In this document: positions 23,501 to 33,679 of the stretch, in pieces | Layout: each line of letters opens with the position of its first letter | How positions within the stretch are numbered: the stretch's first letter is position 1 | Assembly: GCF_937616625.2 (NCBI RefSeq) | Contig: NC_065571.1 | Span: 51,631,651-51,695,650 of the forward strand | Direction of reading: 5' to 3' | Source of the DNA: Mercurialis annua | Taxonomy: Eukaryota > Streptophyta > Magnoliopsida > Malpighiales > Euphorbiaceae | Length of the DNA stretch: 64,000 bases | Notes under the pieces: model-generated | Seen by the model: the letters and a program-made list of their open reading frames with translations, nothing else | Told to the model about the DNA's origin: nothing | Databases searched by the model: none | Position numbers and translations under genes: made by a program

Positions 23501-24864
23501 TTGATAGATTCAAAGCCAGAGTTGTGGCAAAGGGTTTCACTCAGATTGAAGGGGTTGATTATTTTGAAAGTTTCTCTCCTGTTGCTAAGATAGTTACAGT
23601 GAGAATTTTTATTGCATTGGCTAATTCAAAGGGTTGGCCCCTATACCAAGTTGACATAAATAATGCTTTTCTTCATGGCTTTCTTGATGAAGAAGTTTAC
23701 ATGACCCCACCTCTGGGATATACTAAAGCCAAGCCTGGTCAAGTTTGCAAGCTAAAAAGGTCCTTGTATGGACTCAAACAGGCATCAAGACAGTGGAATG
23801 TTGAATTTTCTGCAACAATCACATGTCTTGGTTTTCAGCAGTCTCCTCATGATCACTGCCTGTTCATCAAAAGTACTGACACTTCTCTTACTGCTCTTCT
23901 CATTTATGTTGATGATGTTCTCATAACAGGTACATCAGAATCTGAAATTGATTCTGTTAAGAAGCATCTTGATACAATTTTCACTATCAAAGATCTTGGT
24001 CATGCTAGATATTTTCTTGGCATTGAAATTGCAAGAGGCCCTTCTGGAATTACTATGAATCAAAAGAAGTATCTCCTGGATATCATTTCAGACACAGGCT
24101 TGCTAGGGGCAAAGCCAGCAAAAATTCCATTTCAAAAGGGTCACAAGCTAGCTGCAAACATGGGGACTCCCCTCCATGAGCCTGATAAATACAGAAGACT
24201 CATTGGCAGACTTCTCTACTTGAATATTACAAGACCTGATATCACTTACTCTGTCCAGCAACTTAGCCAGTATGTGAACACTCCTTGCCAAGCTCACTGG
24301 GATACTGCTCTGCATCTGGTCAAATACTTGAAGGGTTGTCCTTCAACTGATCTATTCTACCCTGCAGACACCGTTCTTGATCTTCATGCCTACAGTGATG
24401 CAGACTGGGGATCTTGTCTTGATACTAGAAAATCCTTGACAGGTTTTTGCATTTTCCTTGGTAACTCTCTCATATCTTGGAAAACTAAGAAACAGACCAC
24501 TGTTTCCAGATCTTCTGCAGAGGCTGAATACAGGAGTCTAGCTGCTTCAGTATGTGAACTGCAGTGGATTTCTTATATTCTACATGATTTCAAGATACCT
24601 GTCACTACACCTATTCCTCTATGGTGTGATAATCGAGCTGTTATCCATATTACAGCCAACCCTGTGTTTCATGAGCGTACGAAGCATTTGGACATTGACT
24701 GTCATCTTGTGAGAAACCTCTTCAAAGAAGGTTTTATTCAACCTCTCCACATTCCTACTCAAGATCAGAAAGCAGACATTTTCACTAAGGCTCTATCTGC
24801 TCCTCAATTCAGCAAGCTTCTCTTCAAGTTGGGATTGCATGATGCTCACCAATCTCCAACTTGA
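20554..24864 (+). CDS. Ty1/copia gag-pol polyprotein, 1436 aa
   Basis: A single open frame with domains in copia order. Gag N-terminus (residues about 15-220) has LTGNNYLTWSRSMKIAL. Zinc knuckle C260-X2-C...H...C (CDHCRTKGHERDTC). Aspartic protease with DTGA at 373-376. GAG-pre-integrase HHCC region from about 527 (HLWHNRLGH). Integrase DDE is D587, D650 and E686 (D-X35-E). Reverse transcriptase spans about 930-1175 with YVDD at 1118-1121. RNase H lies near 1270-1400 (SDADWGS, SSAEAEYRSLA, LWCDNRA). No stop or frameshift interrupts it. Frame starts with MAETYNPNGDPYHLQG, 34 bases after the primer site. The polyprotein would be processed into capsid, protease, integrase and RT-RNase H. Confidence 0.97.
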   Translation: MAETYNPNGDPYHLQGSDHPGMVLVTAPLTGNNYLTWSRSMKIALGAKFKLGFVDGRLPIPEEDDEKYEFWTRANYMVTSWILNSMSKEIVDGFLYTTTAKELWEEISERYGESNGPLLYQIQREIASVNQGNDCVAKYYTRLKRLWDEFACLMSLPPCTCGAAKAITDLYSMNRLMQFLMGLNDCFDHTRNQILVMDPLPTVNKAYSMLLSVEKQREVNVSYNEKVEVTGLFAKGQNYYKRDNQSKTGAKRKDKENKFCDHCRTKGHERDTCFKLHGVPDWYKELREQQKKEGTKVMANIAESPLDYETVSETKGEKHTELANLVQQELMKIMKDGNYANFASSFSGNPSTYVFALNVATTDMLGVNSWILDTGATNHMSGIKTIFNDLKPPGKPIPVYLPDGSVKTVDSVGNIKLSDRINLNQALYIPSFKFNLLSVNKLTKSAKIKCIFTPDACILQDLQTKEVMAVGQTLGSLYILDIASFQSVQQKLQISQLSFNVLNCNDQVSCNDQISINENNISSETHLWHNRLGHCPTDVLKHIKILSRNKFKDIHECAVCHKAKQQRIPFPVSHTKSTKIFELIHLDVWGPYHQQSIEGTKYFLTIVDDHSKATWTYLMIHKSQATSILINFSNMVQTQFNTDIKIVRSDNGTEFTNNELQTYLSNKGIIHQKSCPYTPQQNGVVERKHKHLLQVARALMFQSGLPKKFWGSSILMATYIINRTPSAIISWKSPIEILFSKIPDYTNLKTFGSLCYVTNTIPHKDKFSTRAFTCVFIGYNPAQKAYKLYDFENHKILISRDVKFYESIFPYKTESNTIKDVDTQVLPLPFDDISDTFVPEPIHTATDQTQPTQPDLPTTSIMPTKHSTRTKSKPAWMSDYVTNLALIPTTKSCASYTPPTFPYIPSPVLSPTYLSFLANVSHIPEPHTYHQAISDPHWITAMNEEITALETNNTWELTKLPADKKAIGSKWIFKTKHKADGSIDRFKARVVAKGFTQIEGVDYFESFSPVAKIVTVRIFIALANSKGWPLYQVDINNAFLHGFLDEEVYMTPPLGYTKAKPGQVCKLKRSLYGLKQASRQWNVEFSATITCLGFQQSPHDHCLFIKSTDTSLTALLIYVDDVLITGTSESEIDSVKKHLDTIFTIKDLGHARYFLGIEIARGPSGITMNQKKYLLDIISDTGLLGAKPAKIPFQKGHKLAANMGTPLHEPDKYRRLIGRLLYLNITRPDITYSVQQLSQYVNTPCQAHWDTALHLVKYLKGCPSTDLFYPADTVLDLHAYSDADWGSCLDTRKSLTGFCIFLGNSLISWKTKKQTTVSRSSAEAEYRSLAASVCELQWISYILHDFKIPVTTPIPLWCDNRAVIHITANPVFHERTKHLDIDCHLVRNLFKEGFIQPLHIPTQDQKADIFTKALSAPQFSKLLFKLGLHDAHQSPT

Positions 24865-24872
24865 GGAGGGGA
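24862..24872 (+). other. Polypurine tract
   Basis: tgaggagggga lies immediately before the 3' LTR, overlapping the stop codon of the polyprotein. It is the site of plus-strand priming. Confidence 0.88.
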
Positions 24873-25220
24873 TGTACAAATATAAGCCCAAGTTTTGAGA
24901 AGCCCAAGTTTTGAGCCCATCTAGTCTGAGTCCATCATAAGCCTTCCATGCTCCTCCCATCAGCTGATCTTCTCTCTCTGCACAGTTGGCATCTTTTCTG
25001 TTATTGCTGCGTTCAATTCTGTGATGGAAATAGCTGACACCACAAGATTCCTTTTCTTGTTTTCTGTACATTCCTTTTGTAACCTTTTAGGTAGCTGAGC
25101 TGGGCGTTTTCTTATTGGTTAGTTGTATATATATAGCCCCATCCTTTTTTGTAATCAACAGTGAATAATAATTAAAAATACAGAGCTTTCACTCTCCTTT
25201 TACCTTTATTATTTTGTTCA
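24873..25220 (+). repeat. 3' LTR
   Basis: 348 bp, one substitution from the 5' LTR, followed by target duplication GTTAT. Confidence 0.97.
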
Positions 25221-25226
25221 GTTATG

Positions 25227-25433
25227 AACAGGTTCCAATTATGAAACGTTATCTTTAACCCTTTCATGTTCAGACTAATCCCCATTCGAGCTGGGTAGAT
25301 CCTTTATGGGAGGGAAAGTTTTGTCCTCAAATTTTAAACAGCTACATATATGAGTACGGTGTGAATCCACGACCTCATTTAAATCATGAGAGCGCCTTAC
25401 CTACTCAGCTGCGTCTTGGGATTAGTATCAAAT
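25227..25433 (-). mobile_element. SINE, family 1 copy
   Basis: On the minus strand it has an A-box-like 'gctgagtaggtaaggcgctc' and a B-box-like 'gaggtcgtggattcacaccg', then a body with 'tatatgtagctgtttaaaat', 'acccagctcgaatggggatt' and an end 'cataattggaacc'. The copy at 63600-63795 shares this body in the same order, showing a dispersed tRNA-derived SINE family. The copia element inserted next to it. Confidence 0.7.
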
Positions 25434-28210
25434 TGTATATTAAGCAAACGTTATTTGTGTTTGCATCACATAAGAAATAGTTCCTACTTGTCAAATTTAA
25501 TTAAGAAAAGATTCCATCTCATTGAGAAAATATTATCTTATTAAGAAATAGTTCCCACTTGGCAAGTTGTATTTGGTGTAATTTATATTTCAAGATACTA
25601 AATCTTTTCAAGTGTGTTTATCATGAAGTCTGGATTTTGAAATTTAACATGGCCACTAGTTTAATCTGTTCTTCATGAACTGCTGCTCTTCATGAACTAG
25701 CTGTTCATGAAGAACAGAGAAAATGACCGGAGGCGGCGGCAGGCAAAAATTATAAGTTGATCGGATGATTGAAATTTGGTTGGATTGGGTTAAACTTTAA
25801 TTATTTTTTAATTAAATTTTAATAATTTTACAGATATTTTTGTTACTTTAATTTTTAGGGTAGTTTGATGACGTGTCATTTGACATAGCGCCGCCATTAA
25901 TTATTAATTTTTTTCAAAAAAAATAACAGTTGACAAAAAAAGACGGCACCAAAAGCATTTTTGTCATATTTAGGGTTTAGGGGATTTTGTGAGCTCCGTC
26001 ACAAAAACCAGAGAGTTTAGTGATCGTTTTTAAATATTAAGGATTTTGTGATTAAAGACCCAAAAGTCAGGGAACATCGGGTAATTATTGTAGCTCAAAT
26101 ATAAAATTATAATAATTAATACGAACAATTTGATAAAAGTATAAACAAATTAGCACATTTTTTTTTAGTTTATATAAAATGATTAAATGCGACAAATATT
26201 ATGAACATGATGGAGTGATAAAATGTTTATATTTCTTCCTTCTTAATTGATTGAAAATATTTAATAATTATTTATTAATATCAAATATTATCTTATTAAT
26301 AATAGTATCAGATATTAAAAAATATTAAAAATCACAAAAAATAAAAATTACTTTTATATTAAATTTTTAAATATCATACTTGTATTATTTTGATAATTAA
26401 AATTATGTCTCTCTCTCTTATAGTATTTGATTATGCCACATAAAAAAGCATATAGAGTCTAAAGTGTATTATTTTTAATAAATTTAAGAAATCCTATTCA
26501 AAACTTTTAGCGTTGCTATAAAAGTTTGAAAATAATGTTATTTTTAGAGCAATAATTAATTGAATTGAGAAAAAAATAAACTTAAATTTAAATAAACATG
26601 CTCATTGGCTTGTTTAAATAAACAACTATTTGTATAAATAAAAATAATGATAAATATTGATCTTTTTAATAAATTTAGTTGACGAATTTTGAGAAAATAT
26701 TGGAATATAGTTAATTGAACTGAGAAAAAAATAAACTTAAATTTGAATAAACATGCTCATTGACTTGTTAAAATTAACAACTATTATTATAAATAAAAAT
26801 AATGATAAAAATTGATCTTTTTAATAAATTTAGTTGACGAATTTTGAGAAAATATTGAAATTTAGTTAATTCAAAATAAATTTAATGCATATAAATTTTA
26901 TTACAAAAATTATTTAGACATTTAATATTTTGAATTGACCCTCAATGGATTTCCTGAAAATATAAAAAATATGGGAGCCAAATATATGTTTTGCAAACAA
27001 ACCATCGTCTTTATATTTCTTCTACTCGTTTTCCTCATACAATATAGCACATTATGTTATGTGTTTCGTGTGTGATACGCAAAAAAATTTATTTACAGTT
27101 TAAAATAGCACACTCAAATTTTCAAACGCAAAAGAATTCTAAAACTTATTGAAAATAATTTTATCTAGATGAAGAAAATGAGAAATTTAATTCTCTCCTA
27201 AAAGTTCTAGTAGACTAGTAGTACGATACACCTTCAAAAATAAATATGTCAACTTCAATTTGTCAACTCTATTTTTATCCGAAAAGCTGCTTCTCCAATT
27301 TTTTTAGTTTTCTTGCATTGATAATCTTATAATTCATGAAAGAATTATTAATTTTATGATATATTACATGTATAAATTTGTTGTTTAGACTTTAGATTAA
27401 ATATAAAAAAGATGAAAAATAGAATTTGATTTTAATTCATCAATAAATTTTAACCTACCACATCAAAAAAGATGAAACATATTTGACTATTTAGTCTATT
27501 ATATTTATAATTCTTTTTATATATGTAGATAATCTTTTTATTTTAGAAACTATAAAAATATTTAATTTTTATATTATAAGTTTAACTGATAATTAAATCA
27601 GTTGAACCTAAATCGATATATCCACATTTATTTGACCACCGATTTGATTTAAAACATTGTACTCAAGTGTAAGGATATGCAGTATTCATATATAACTGAT
27701 CGGTTAACTGACTAAAGTCAAACTGAAATTTTAATTTGATTCAATTTTTAATTAATTTAGTTCGGTTATTATTAATGATTTTAAAAAGACAAATTTTAAT
27801 TTTCGCTTTGAATTTGTATACAATTTATAATCAACACTATTTTTTGGTTGCCCATCCGGTTTCCAGAACTTTGCTTTGACTAATCCGGATCCGACCCGCG
27901 TCGTACACCTGTCATGGTGGGTGATTCTGCCAGCGAGGATTTCTGCATTCACAAAACTCTGAACCCGAAACCTTAAGCGATATAAAACCATTTATCACTT
28001 GGATCAACCCCCGTTAATACATACTAATTTTTTTTCTTATAACTAATATTAACAAAATTCAGTTATTTAGTTAATCAAAATAACCGACATAAATAGTTAT
28101 ATTTATTTCGGTTCGTAATTCAATCACAAAAAATCAGTTTAGTTCGGTTCGAGCATGTCCATGCATACCCCTACTCAAGTATGGTATACGAGTTCAAGTG
28201 TCCGATTAAG
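25434..28210. other. Gene-free AT-rich DNA
   Basis: Contains one short perfect palindrome (25665-25718). It also has two near-identical direct copies of a segment containing 'aattgagaaaaaaataaact' (about 26520-26700 and 26700-26880), a local tandem duplication of roughly 165 bp, and a GC-richer patch at 27850-27990 with no convincing protein. No gene was found. Confidence 0.5.
25665..25718. repeat. Perfect 16-bp-arm palindrome
   Basis: TCTGTTCTTCATGAAC (25665-25680) and its exact complement GTTCATGAAGAACAGA (25703-25718) surround a 22-base loop that itself holds a third copy of CTTCATGAAC. It could form a cruciform or RNA hairpin. Function is unknown. Confidence 0.8.
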
Positions 28211-28416
28211 GGGAAATTTTTATGTAACACGTCATCCATGAACCAACCAATTATATTATAACACGTCATTTAAATAGTAACATTGTCATAATTTTGATTG
28301 TTATTTTTTTACACATTTTAATATTTATATTAAAATAATCTAATAACGTGTTATTATATGATTGGTTTAATTCATAAATGACGTGGTAGATTAATTCTAC
28401 TTAAAAAAAAATTTCC
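28211..28416. mobile_element. Long-TIR MITE, Mutator type, copy 3
   Basis: Related to the elements at 10848-11069 and 11105-11323. The arms contain 'aacacgtcatccatgaacca' and 'aaatgacgtggtagattaat'. It is more diverged, and the flanking 9 bases match poorly, suggesting an older copy. Confidence 0.65.
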
Positions 28417-28529
28417 AATTAAATCACAAACCATGTAAATAATTAACAGATAAATTAAGATTACGTTAACAGAATAGAGTAACATCAAAACCAAGAAAGT
28501 AAAAGAAGAACCATCAAAAGTTTATGAGT

Positions 28530-28665
28530 TCACCGACAAAATTGCATCTGGAATAGGCAGAAGCTGAGGAGTCCGCCTCCAATAATGCCTTCAATAATGC
28601 CGCCATCAATGTCCTCAACGTTAAACAACTACTTTACTGCAAGTAGTTGGGCAAGCATTTAACGT
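28530..28665 (-). pseudogene. Relic of a third CNMT-like gene (5' end only)
   Basis: The minus strand upstream of 28606 ('ctacttgcagtaaagtagtt', then 'gtttaacgttgaggacattg') aligns with the region just before the ATG of CNMT copy B. It then continues ATGGCGGCATTATTG, parallel to copy B ATGGCGGCAATATTG. A following 'ctgcctattccagatgca' parallels the LPDAVIR part of exon 1, although in shifted frame and shortened. Nothing of exons 2-8 was found. It is a broken copy, not a gene. Confidence 0.45.
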
Positions 28666-28904
28666 TTAAAATCGAAAAATCAAATCGATTTGAATTAATC
28701 AAACTGAAATATAATTTGGAAATTCAGTTTGGTTATCGGTCATAATTTTAAATTTTTAGTTTTCGATTTTGTTTTTAGTTATGCCTAAAAATAAACGTAA
28801 CAATCAAACCAACCGGATTTTAAAACTATGTTGTTTTGGTCCTTTGGAGTTTAAACATATATAAATCGTCACTCTATTGTCTCTTTTTCCGTTTGAATAA
28901 TATA

Positions 28905-30088
28905 GGGTAAAGGTACAAAAATGACCCTAATGTTTACCCTGTATCTCACTGACTTGGTCCCTTAAAGTTTTTCGAGTCTCAAAAATGACCCCAACGTTAT
29001 TAAAAGAGGACAATTGAACCCTTCCGTCAACTGAAATTTAAAATAACGTTAATTACTCTGACACGGCACTGAAAAACAATGTATAAAGATAAACAAAAAT
29101 GCCACATCATTATATTAATATTTATTTTATCCTTTGAACCCATTCCTTTTGCCACATCACCATCATCTTCTCCATTGCTTTTAATATTTTCACATAAATC
29201 TGCACTTTATTCTTACCTTACCAAAACCAAACAGTACACTCTTCAAATAATACCTACATATCCATCGATACACTCAGAATCAAAATTTCTCTCTTTCTAT
29301 AATTGTTATAAACATAAAAAGAAAAAGAACCCAGTTGAAATTTATGGAGTTAATTTGGCTGTTTTTTTTTAATTAATTTGATCAAAAGAAAGCAAACAGT
29401 TGCTAAATTATTTCATTTGTATTGATTCTTAACAATGGAGAATCATAACAATAATTATGGATCATCATCTCCAAACCTGTATCATCATTCATCATCAACC
29501 TCCTGCATATCCACCACCACCTCCTAGTTCGGATCATACCCCTACCTTATAATCATCCTTATTGATATCCACCGGAGCTAGCTACCACCTGCATACACAT
29601 CACCACCACAACCACCGCATCATCAGCACCACTATCCTGGCTTTATACCTTATCCATATGTGTACCCAACACCTTCTCCAATTCTACCTTCACCAACCTT
29701 CTTCAACATCACGGTACTTTAACAACAATAATCCTTAGTACCCTTAACTGGGCCGTCTTGGCCTAACTCAGCAACAGCTAGAGGAGAAATTTGTTATCTG
29801 TGCTATATATGTGTATTAAAAATTAATTTATGTTTTGTTTTTCTAGGTTTTAATTTGGTTTAATCGTTATTGAATGTGTAGGTGGCAAGAGTAAATGCCA
29901 CATGGATTACTGGCAAAGACTAGTTTTTTTCCAGATCACCAAACTTAACGCTGAAGCACATTGTTGTTAAACGGGGGATTTATTTGTTCCGTATTTATAA
30001 TGTTAGGGTCATTTTTGAGACTCGAAAAACATTAGGGGGCTAAGTGAGACACGGAGTAAACATTAGGGTCATTTTTGTACCTTTTCCC
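28905..30088. mobile_element. Non-autonomous MULE, possible Pack-MULE, 1184 bp
   Basis: Inverted ends of about 90 bp (left 'gggtaaaggtacaaaaatga', right complement 'gggaaaaggtacaaaaatga') with a perfect 9-bp duplication AATAATATA (28896-28904 and 30089-30097). The interior at 29434-29760 differs in composition: it starts ATGGAGAATCATAAC and is rich in CAT/CCACC triplets, giving a His/Pro/Ser-rich reading broken by stops (MENHNNNYGSSSPNLYHH). This looks like a captured and decayed gene piece. No transposase was found. Confidence 0.85.
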
Positions 30089-30097
30089 AATAATATA

Positions 30098-30405
30098 ACC
30101 AATGACGAACCATAAATTTTGTATAGCTGAGCAATTTATTTATAGTCAAATCGTGTATTATTCGGATTTTGGACCAAATGATGTGTGGTTTAAGAAAATA
30201 TTATTAATAAGTTATAATTTTATAAATAAATTTAAACTAGTTTTTGGAATTCACTTTTATATTTTTTAAAGTTCTGTAAAAAAGAATTTAAAAACTAAAT
30301 CATATGAATAAATTAACATAAAATTAACTGATGGAGGAAGTATTAGTGAATTTGATCAAATGTAAAACATTTATACTTTTAAATAGACAAACCACTTTTT
30401 TTTGA
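30098..30405. other. AT-rich DNA
   Basis: Nothing recognisable. Confidence 0.5.
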
Positions 30406-30707
30406 ATTAATGTTAAAAAGATCACGAACTTTATACGTTTTTTCATTTTAATCACGTAGTTTAAATTTTTTTCATTCGCATGCTTGAACTAACACTTTTT
30501 CTCAAATTCATGCACAATGTTGAGATGACACTCATTCACTGGTGTAAAATGACTCCACCTCAACGAATTATACTAATAGAGTCGTGACACTTCAGCATCG
30601 TGCATGGATATGAAAAAAAGTGGTAGTTCGTACATGAAATGAGAAAACTTAAACTGTGTATTTAAATGAGAAAACGTGTAAAATTAATGAATCTTTATAA
30701 CATTAAT
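30406..30707. mobile_element. Foldback MITE
   Basis: The left end 'attaatgttaaaaagatcac' and right complement 'attaatgttataaagattca' are inverted repeats that continue imperfectly for about 60-70 bp ('acgttttttcattttaatca' against 'acgttttctcatttaaatac'). It has the Mutator-type appearance of other MITEs here. The target duplication is unresolved. Confidence 0.55.
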
Positions 30708-32041
30708 TTTTTTTTAGCAGAGATAGATATTTTTTTTTGGACCGAAAAACTAAGAGTTGAACTCCCAACCTTATGTAATAAGAAAGGACATCACCACTAG
30801 TCAAACATTCTAAATGCTGAAAACGTACTTACTTCAAGATTCTTTTAATAGTTACCTTTAATTTTTATGATTTAGTCCATTTAACTTTTTTGATTTAAAG
30901 AAGTTAAACTGTATTTTTTATTTTGACTTGTGCATCAAATTACTCCATCAATTCGTAACAAGGACAAATAGTATATAAATTAATTTTGTGCGGCAAATGA
31001 GCAGTTTTAAAATTAATAGTTATGATTAAAAAATTTCTGTTTTTACAAATTAGCTTATAAGTTAAGAGGATAAATTAACAATGGAAAAATAAATTAACTT
31101 ACAAGTTAAGAAGCAACTTGTAAAAACAAAGTTAACTGATTACGACAACTAATTTTAAAATTAATTTTTATATAAAAGTACTAATTCTCTGTTATTTATA
31201 AGTTGAGTGGATAGATTGCTATTTAATTTTTCTTTTATTGAACAAATCAAGCGGAGGTAACCTTTTGATTTTTGATCCAATTGGTTGAGTATGTCAAGTT
31301 CAATTAGATTTTTAAAACCATGGGTAACAGAAAATGGTTTTGGCATTTCTTATATAAAAAGTCATCATCCCTGTCTCAGTTGTTAGTTTTCTTTAGGTTT
31401 AATCAATTTAAAAACCTGAGTTCTCAATTTCAAAAACACTATTTTTATGGTCAAATCTCCTTAAGAAGGGAGCAAAACACAAAACACAATAAAATATTTG
31501 TGTATCACTCCGCTCTCAATGTATCATGATTTCATTATACATTAAAATTTAAAATTTCACTTGGTTTAAATTATAGTAAATGATTGTATAGCTTGTAAAA
31601 TTGGAATAAAAAGGTGATTCCTATTTTGTAAGGTTTGATCCTGATTATGAGTATTATTCCTTATTCAGATATGAGTCCTATTTAGAAACGTCTTTCTAAA
31701 TAGTCTCGTCTTTCTAAATTAGAGGTTATCTTCTTAAGTTGGAGTTTATATTCAAATAGAAAAGATACTCGAGAGTATAGACAGATCTAGTAATCTGTTC
31801 AAATCCCGGGATCGACGAGCTTTGTCTGAGCCCTCAGAGATTCGGTCTTATCCTTGTGGATGATATCATATTCCAGTCGAGGCGGATCCTATGAATTCGG
31901 CCGCCAGTTTCGTCTGGCTTAGCCCTTTGACGGGAGTTCGTTATCGTCTAAAAGGGGATCTCCTGCAACTCGGCTTCATATTATTTAAGATAGAAAATGA
32001 TATCCATCAATAACAAAAATTTTAATTTCCTTTATAATATA
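30708..32041. other. Gene-free DNA with a GC-richer patch
   Basis: About 30725-30830 resembles a worn SINE-like piece ('agttgaactcccaacc'). 31790-31985 is GC-richer ('cccgggatcgacgagctttg') without a coding frame and might be LTR or other retroelement debris. Nothing else is supported. Confidence 0.45.
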
Positions 32042-32324
32042 CTCCCTCCGTCCCAATAGAGTTGTCCACTTTGAGAAAATTTTTTGTCCCAAAACTCTTG
32101 TCCACTTTCAAAAAGTAAATAACTTTTACACTTAATTTTTCTATATTATTCCTATTTAAAATCCACTAATGGGTAAATTGAAAGTAAATTGCAAATAGAC
32201 CCTTTATTAAATAGGGATATGACAAGAAAAGTAAGATTTTTTTTACAAAACCTATAAACAATAATTGTTTTTCTTAAACTGTGTGATAAAGGCAAAGTGG
32301 ACAACTCTATTGGGACGGAGGGAA
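32042..32324. mobile_element. Stowaway MITE (Tc1/mariner type), 283 bp
   Basis: The left end ctccctccgtcccaatag and right end ctattgggacggagggaa are inverted repeats of at least 27 bp extending through 'gagttgtcca', with target duplication TA (32040-32041 and 32325-32326). The CTCCCTCCGTCCC terminus is the plant Stowaway signature. Confidence 0.9.
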
Positions 32325-32326
32325 TA

Positions 32327-32880
32327 CTAGTTTCGCATTACGTGCTATGCACGTGGCTCGTAACGTAACTCGTCAATGTACATATTAGTAAATTTATTAT
32401 AATTATATCAATGTTTTATTTATAATTAATACTAAATTAGTTAAGAATTTTTATAATAATTAAATATAATATGTTCGGTTATTAAATTTTTTTCATACTG
32501 AATTAATCTTCTTTTGGTTTTATAATAACTATAATTAAATAAATAACTTAATTTTATTAATAATATCTTTAAAAATAATAAAATAGAAATTTAAATAATA
32601 ATATATTGACCAAATATAGTATTTTAATTTTGTAGATCAAACTAAAAGATAGGTATTCCTACTAATTTATAGACAATTTAGTTATTTTTTACATACTAAA
32701 AACTAAATTGGAGATAATTTAGCTACCTATTCTAATTAGGATTTTAATTACAATAGTGATTAATTAAATAAGTAATTAGTTAATGACTATAAAACTTTTA
32801 TTTAGTTATAAACTGAAAAGGATTATTCAGTAAATTTGCTTGTCCTCCCCTTCCATCCGTTCTTTTATATATAGTATAGA
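32327..32880 (-). mobile_element. Short non-autonomous Helitron, 554 bp
   Basis: Same termini as the element at 12701-14492. The minus strand starts TCTATACTATATATAAAAG after A and ends ...ACGTAATGCGAAACTAG followed by T-rich host sequence. Its CTAG end lies exactly against the TA target copy of the Stowaway at 32325-32326. It has an AT-rich interior and no coding capacity. Confidence 0.78.
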
Positions 32881-32955
32881 TATGCAGTTTCATATTTTAT
32901 TTTATTAAATATTTAGATTTGTATAGTTATTTTTATTTGCTATGATAACATATAA

Positions 32956-32967
32956 CATATATATATT

Positions 32968-33006
<39 letters not shown>
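32956..33006. repeat. AT/AC microsatellite
   Basis: A run of (TA)n continuing into (CA)n. Confidence 0.9.
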
Positions 33007-33236
33007 CAACTACACTAGAAATTATAATTTATTTTCAAATAATTTTATTTAGGTACACCACTATATCTCTAATACTGGTATGTTCAAAATGGGTCTAGTT
33101 AAATTTTTGTGTCTTATTTTGTTTAATAAGAATTAAAAAAAATAATTCAAATCACTTAAACCTGGTATAATTTGGTAAGTTTTAAAAAATTATAACTTTT
33201 CCAAAAATAGCATTTATCTTTTTATTATTATTATTA

Positions 33237-33462
33237 GGGAAAAGGGTCATCCAGGCCCTTAACGTTTGGGGGTGGATCAGTTGGGCCCTTAACGTCACGA
33301 AAGGTGCATCCAGGCCCTCAATCTCATGCAAAACGGACAACCGTGCCCCTTAACTTAACACCGTTCCTCTCTGACTCTAACGGCACGTCCAAATCCTACG
33401 TGGCACTTCTTTTTACCGTTGTGAATTAATTACGTGGCATTTATTTTGCCACCTACCCATCT
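33237..33462 (+). repeat. MULE left terminal inverted repeat
   Basis: Starts gggaaaagggtcatccagg and ends in 'gccacctacccatct'. Contains 'cctacgtggcac' and 'attacgtggcat', which carry ACGT cores that could act as regulatory sites. Confidence 0.95.
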
Positions 33463-33679
33463 CAGATGGGTCAAATCACTTCAGACCCATATCCCCAATT
33501 AGAAAAGTTAGGGTTTTTAATATGAAAAAAACGATTAACCCCTTTCTTCTCCCCAACCCTTTGATTTTCCATCCATTAACCACATGATCTTCCAGCAATC
33601 TTCGATTTCCTTTCCAGTAACTACAAATCTTTGATTTTCTGGCGATTTTGTACTCCTCGCTTTCCTCTGCAACGTTCAG

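Larger units (their letters stand above)
20172..25220 (+). mobile_element. Intact Ty1/copia LTR retrotransposon
   Basis: A 5049-bp element flanked by a perfect 5-bp duplication GTTAT (20167-20171 and 25221-25225). Its two 348-bp LTRs differ by one base, it has a tRNA-Met-type primer binding site, one uninterrupted gag-pol frame and a polypurine tract next to the 3' LTR. Everything needed for an autonomous copia element is present, and the LTR identity indicates very recent insertion. It sits directly beside a SINE copy. Confidence 0.97.

Noticed and set aside
27752..27991. 79-codon minus-strand frame
   Set aside because: No recognisable domain, no splice partners, in gene-free DNA; composition alone explains it.
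29079..29372. 97-codon plus-strand frame starting MYKDKQKCHI
   Set aside because: Lies in the AT-rich interior of a non-autonomous MULE and is low complexity with no family resemblance.
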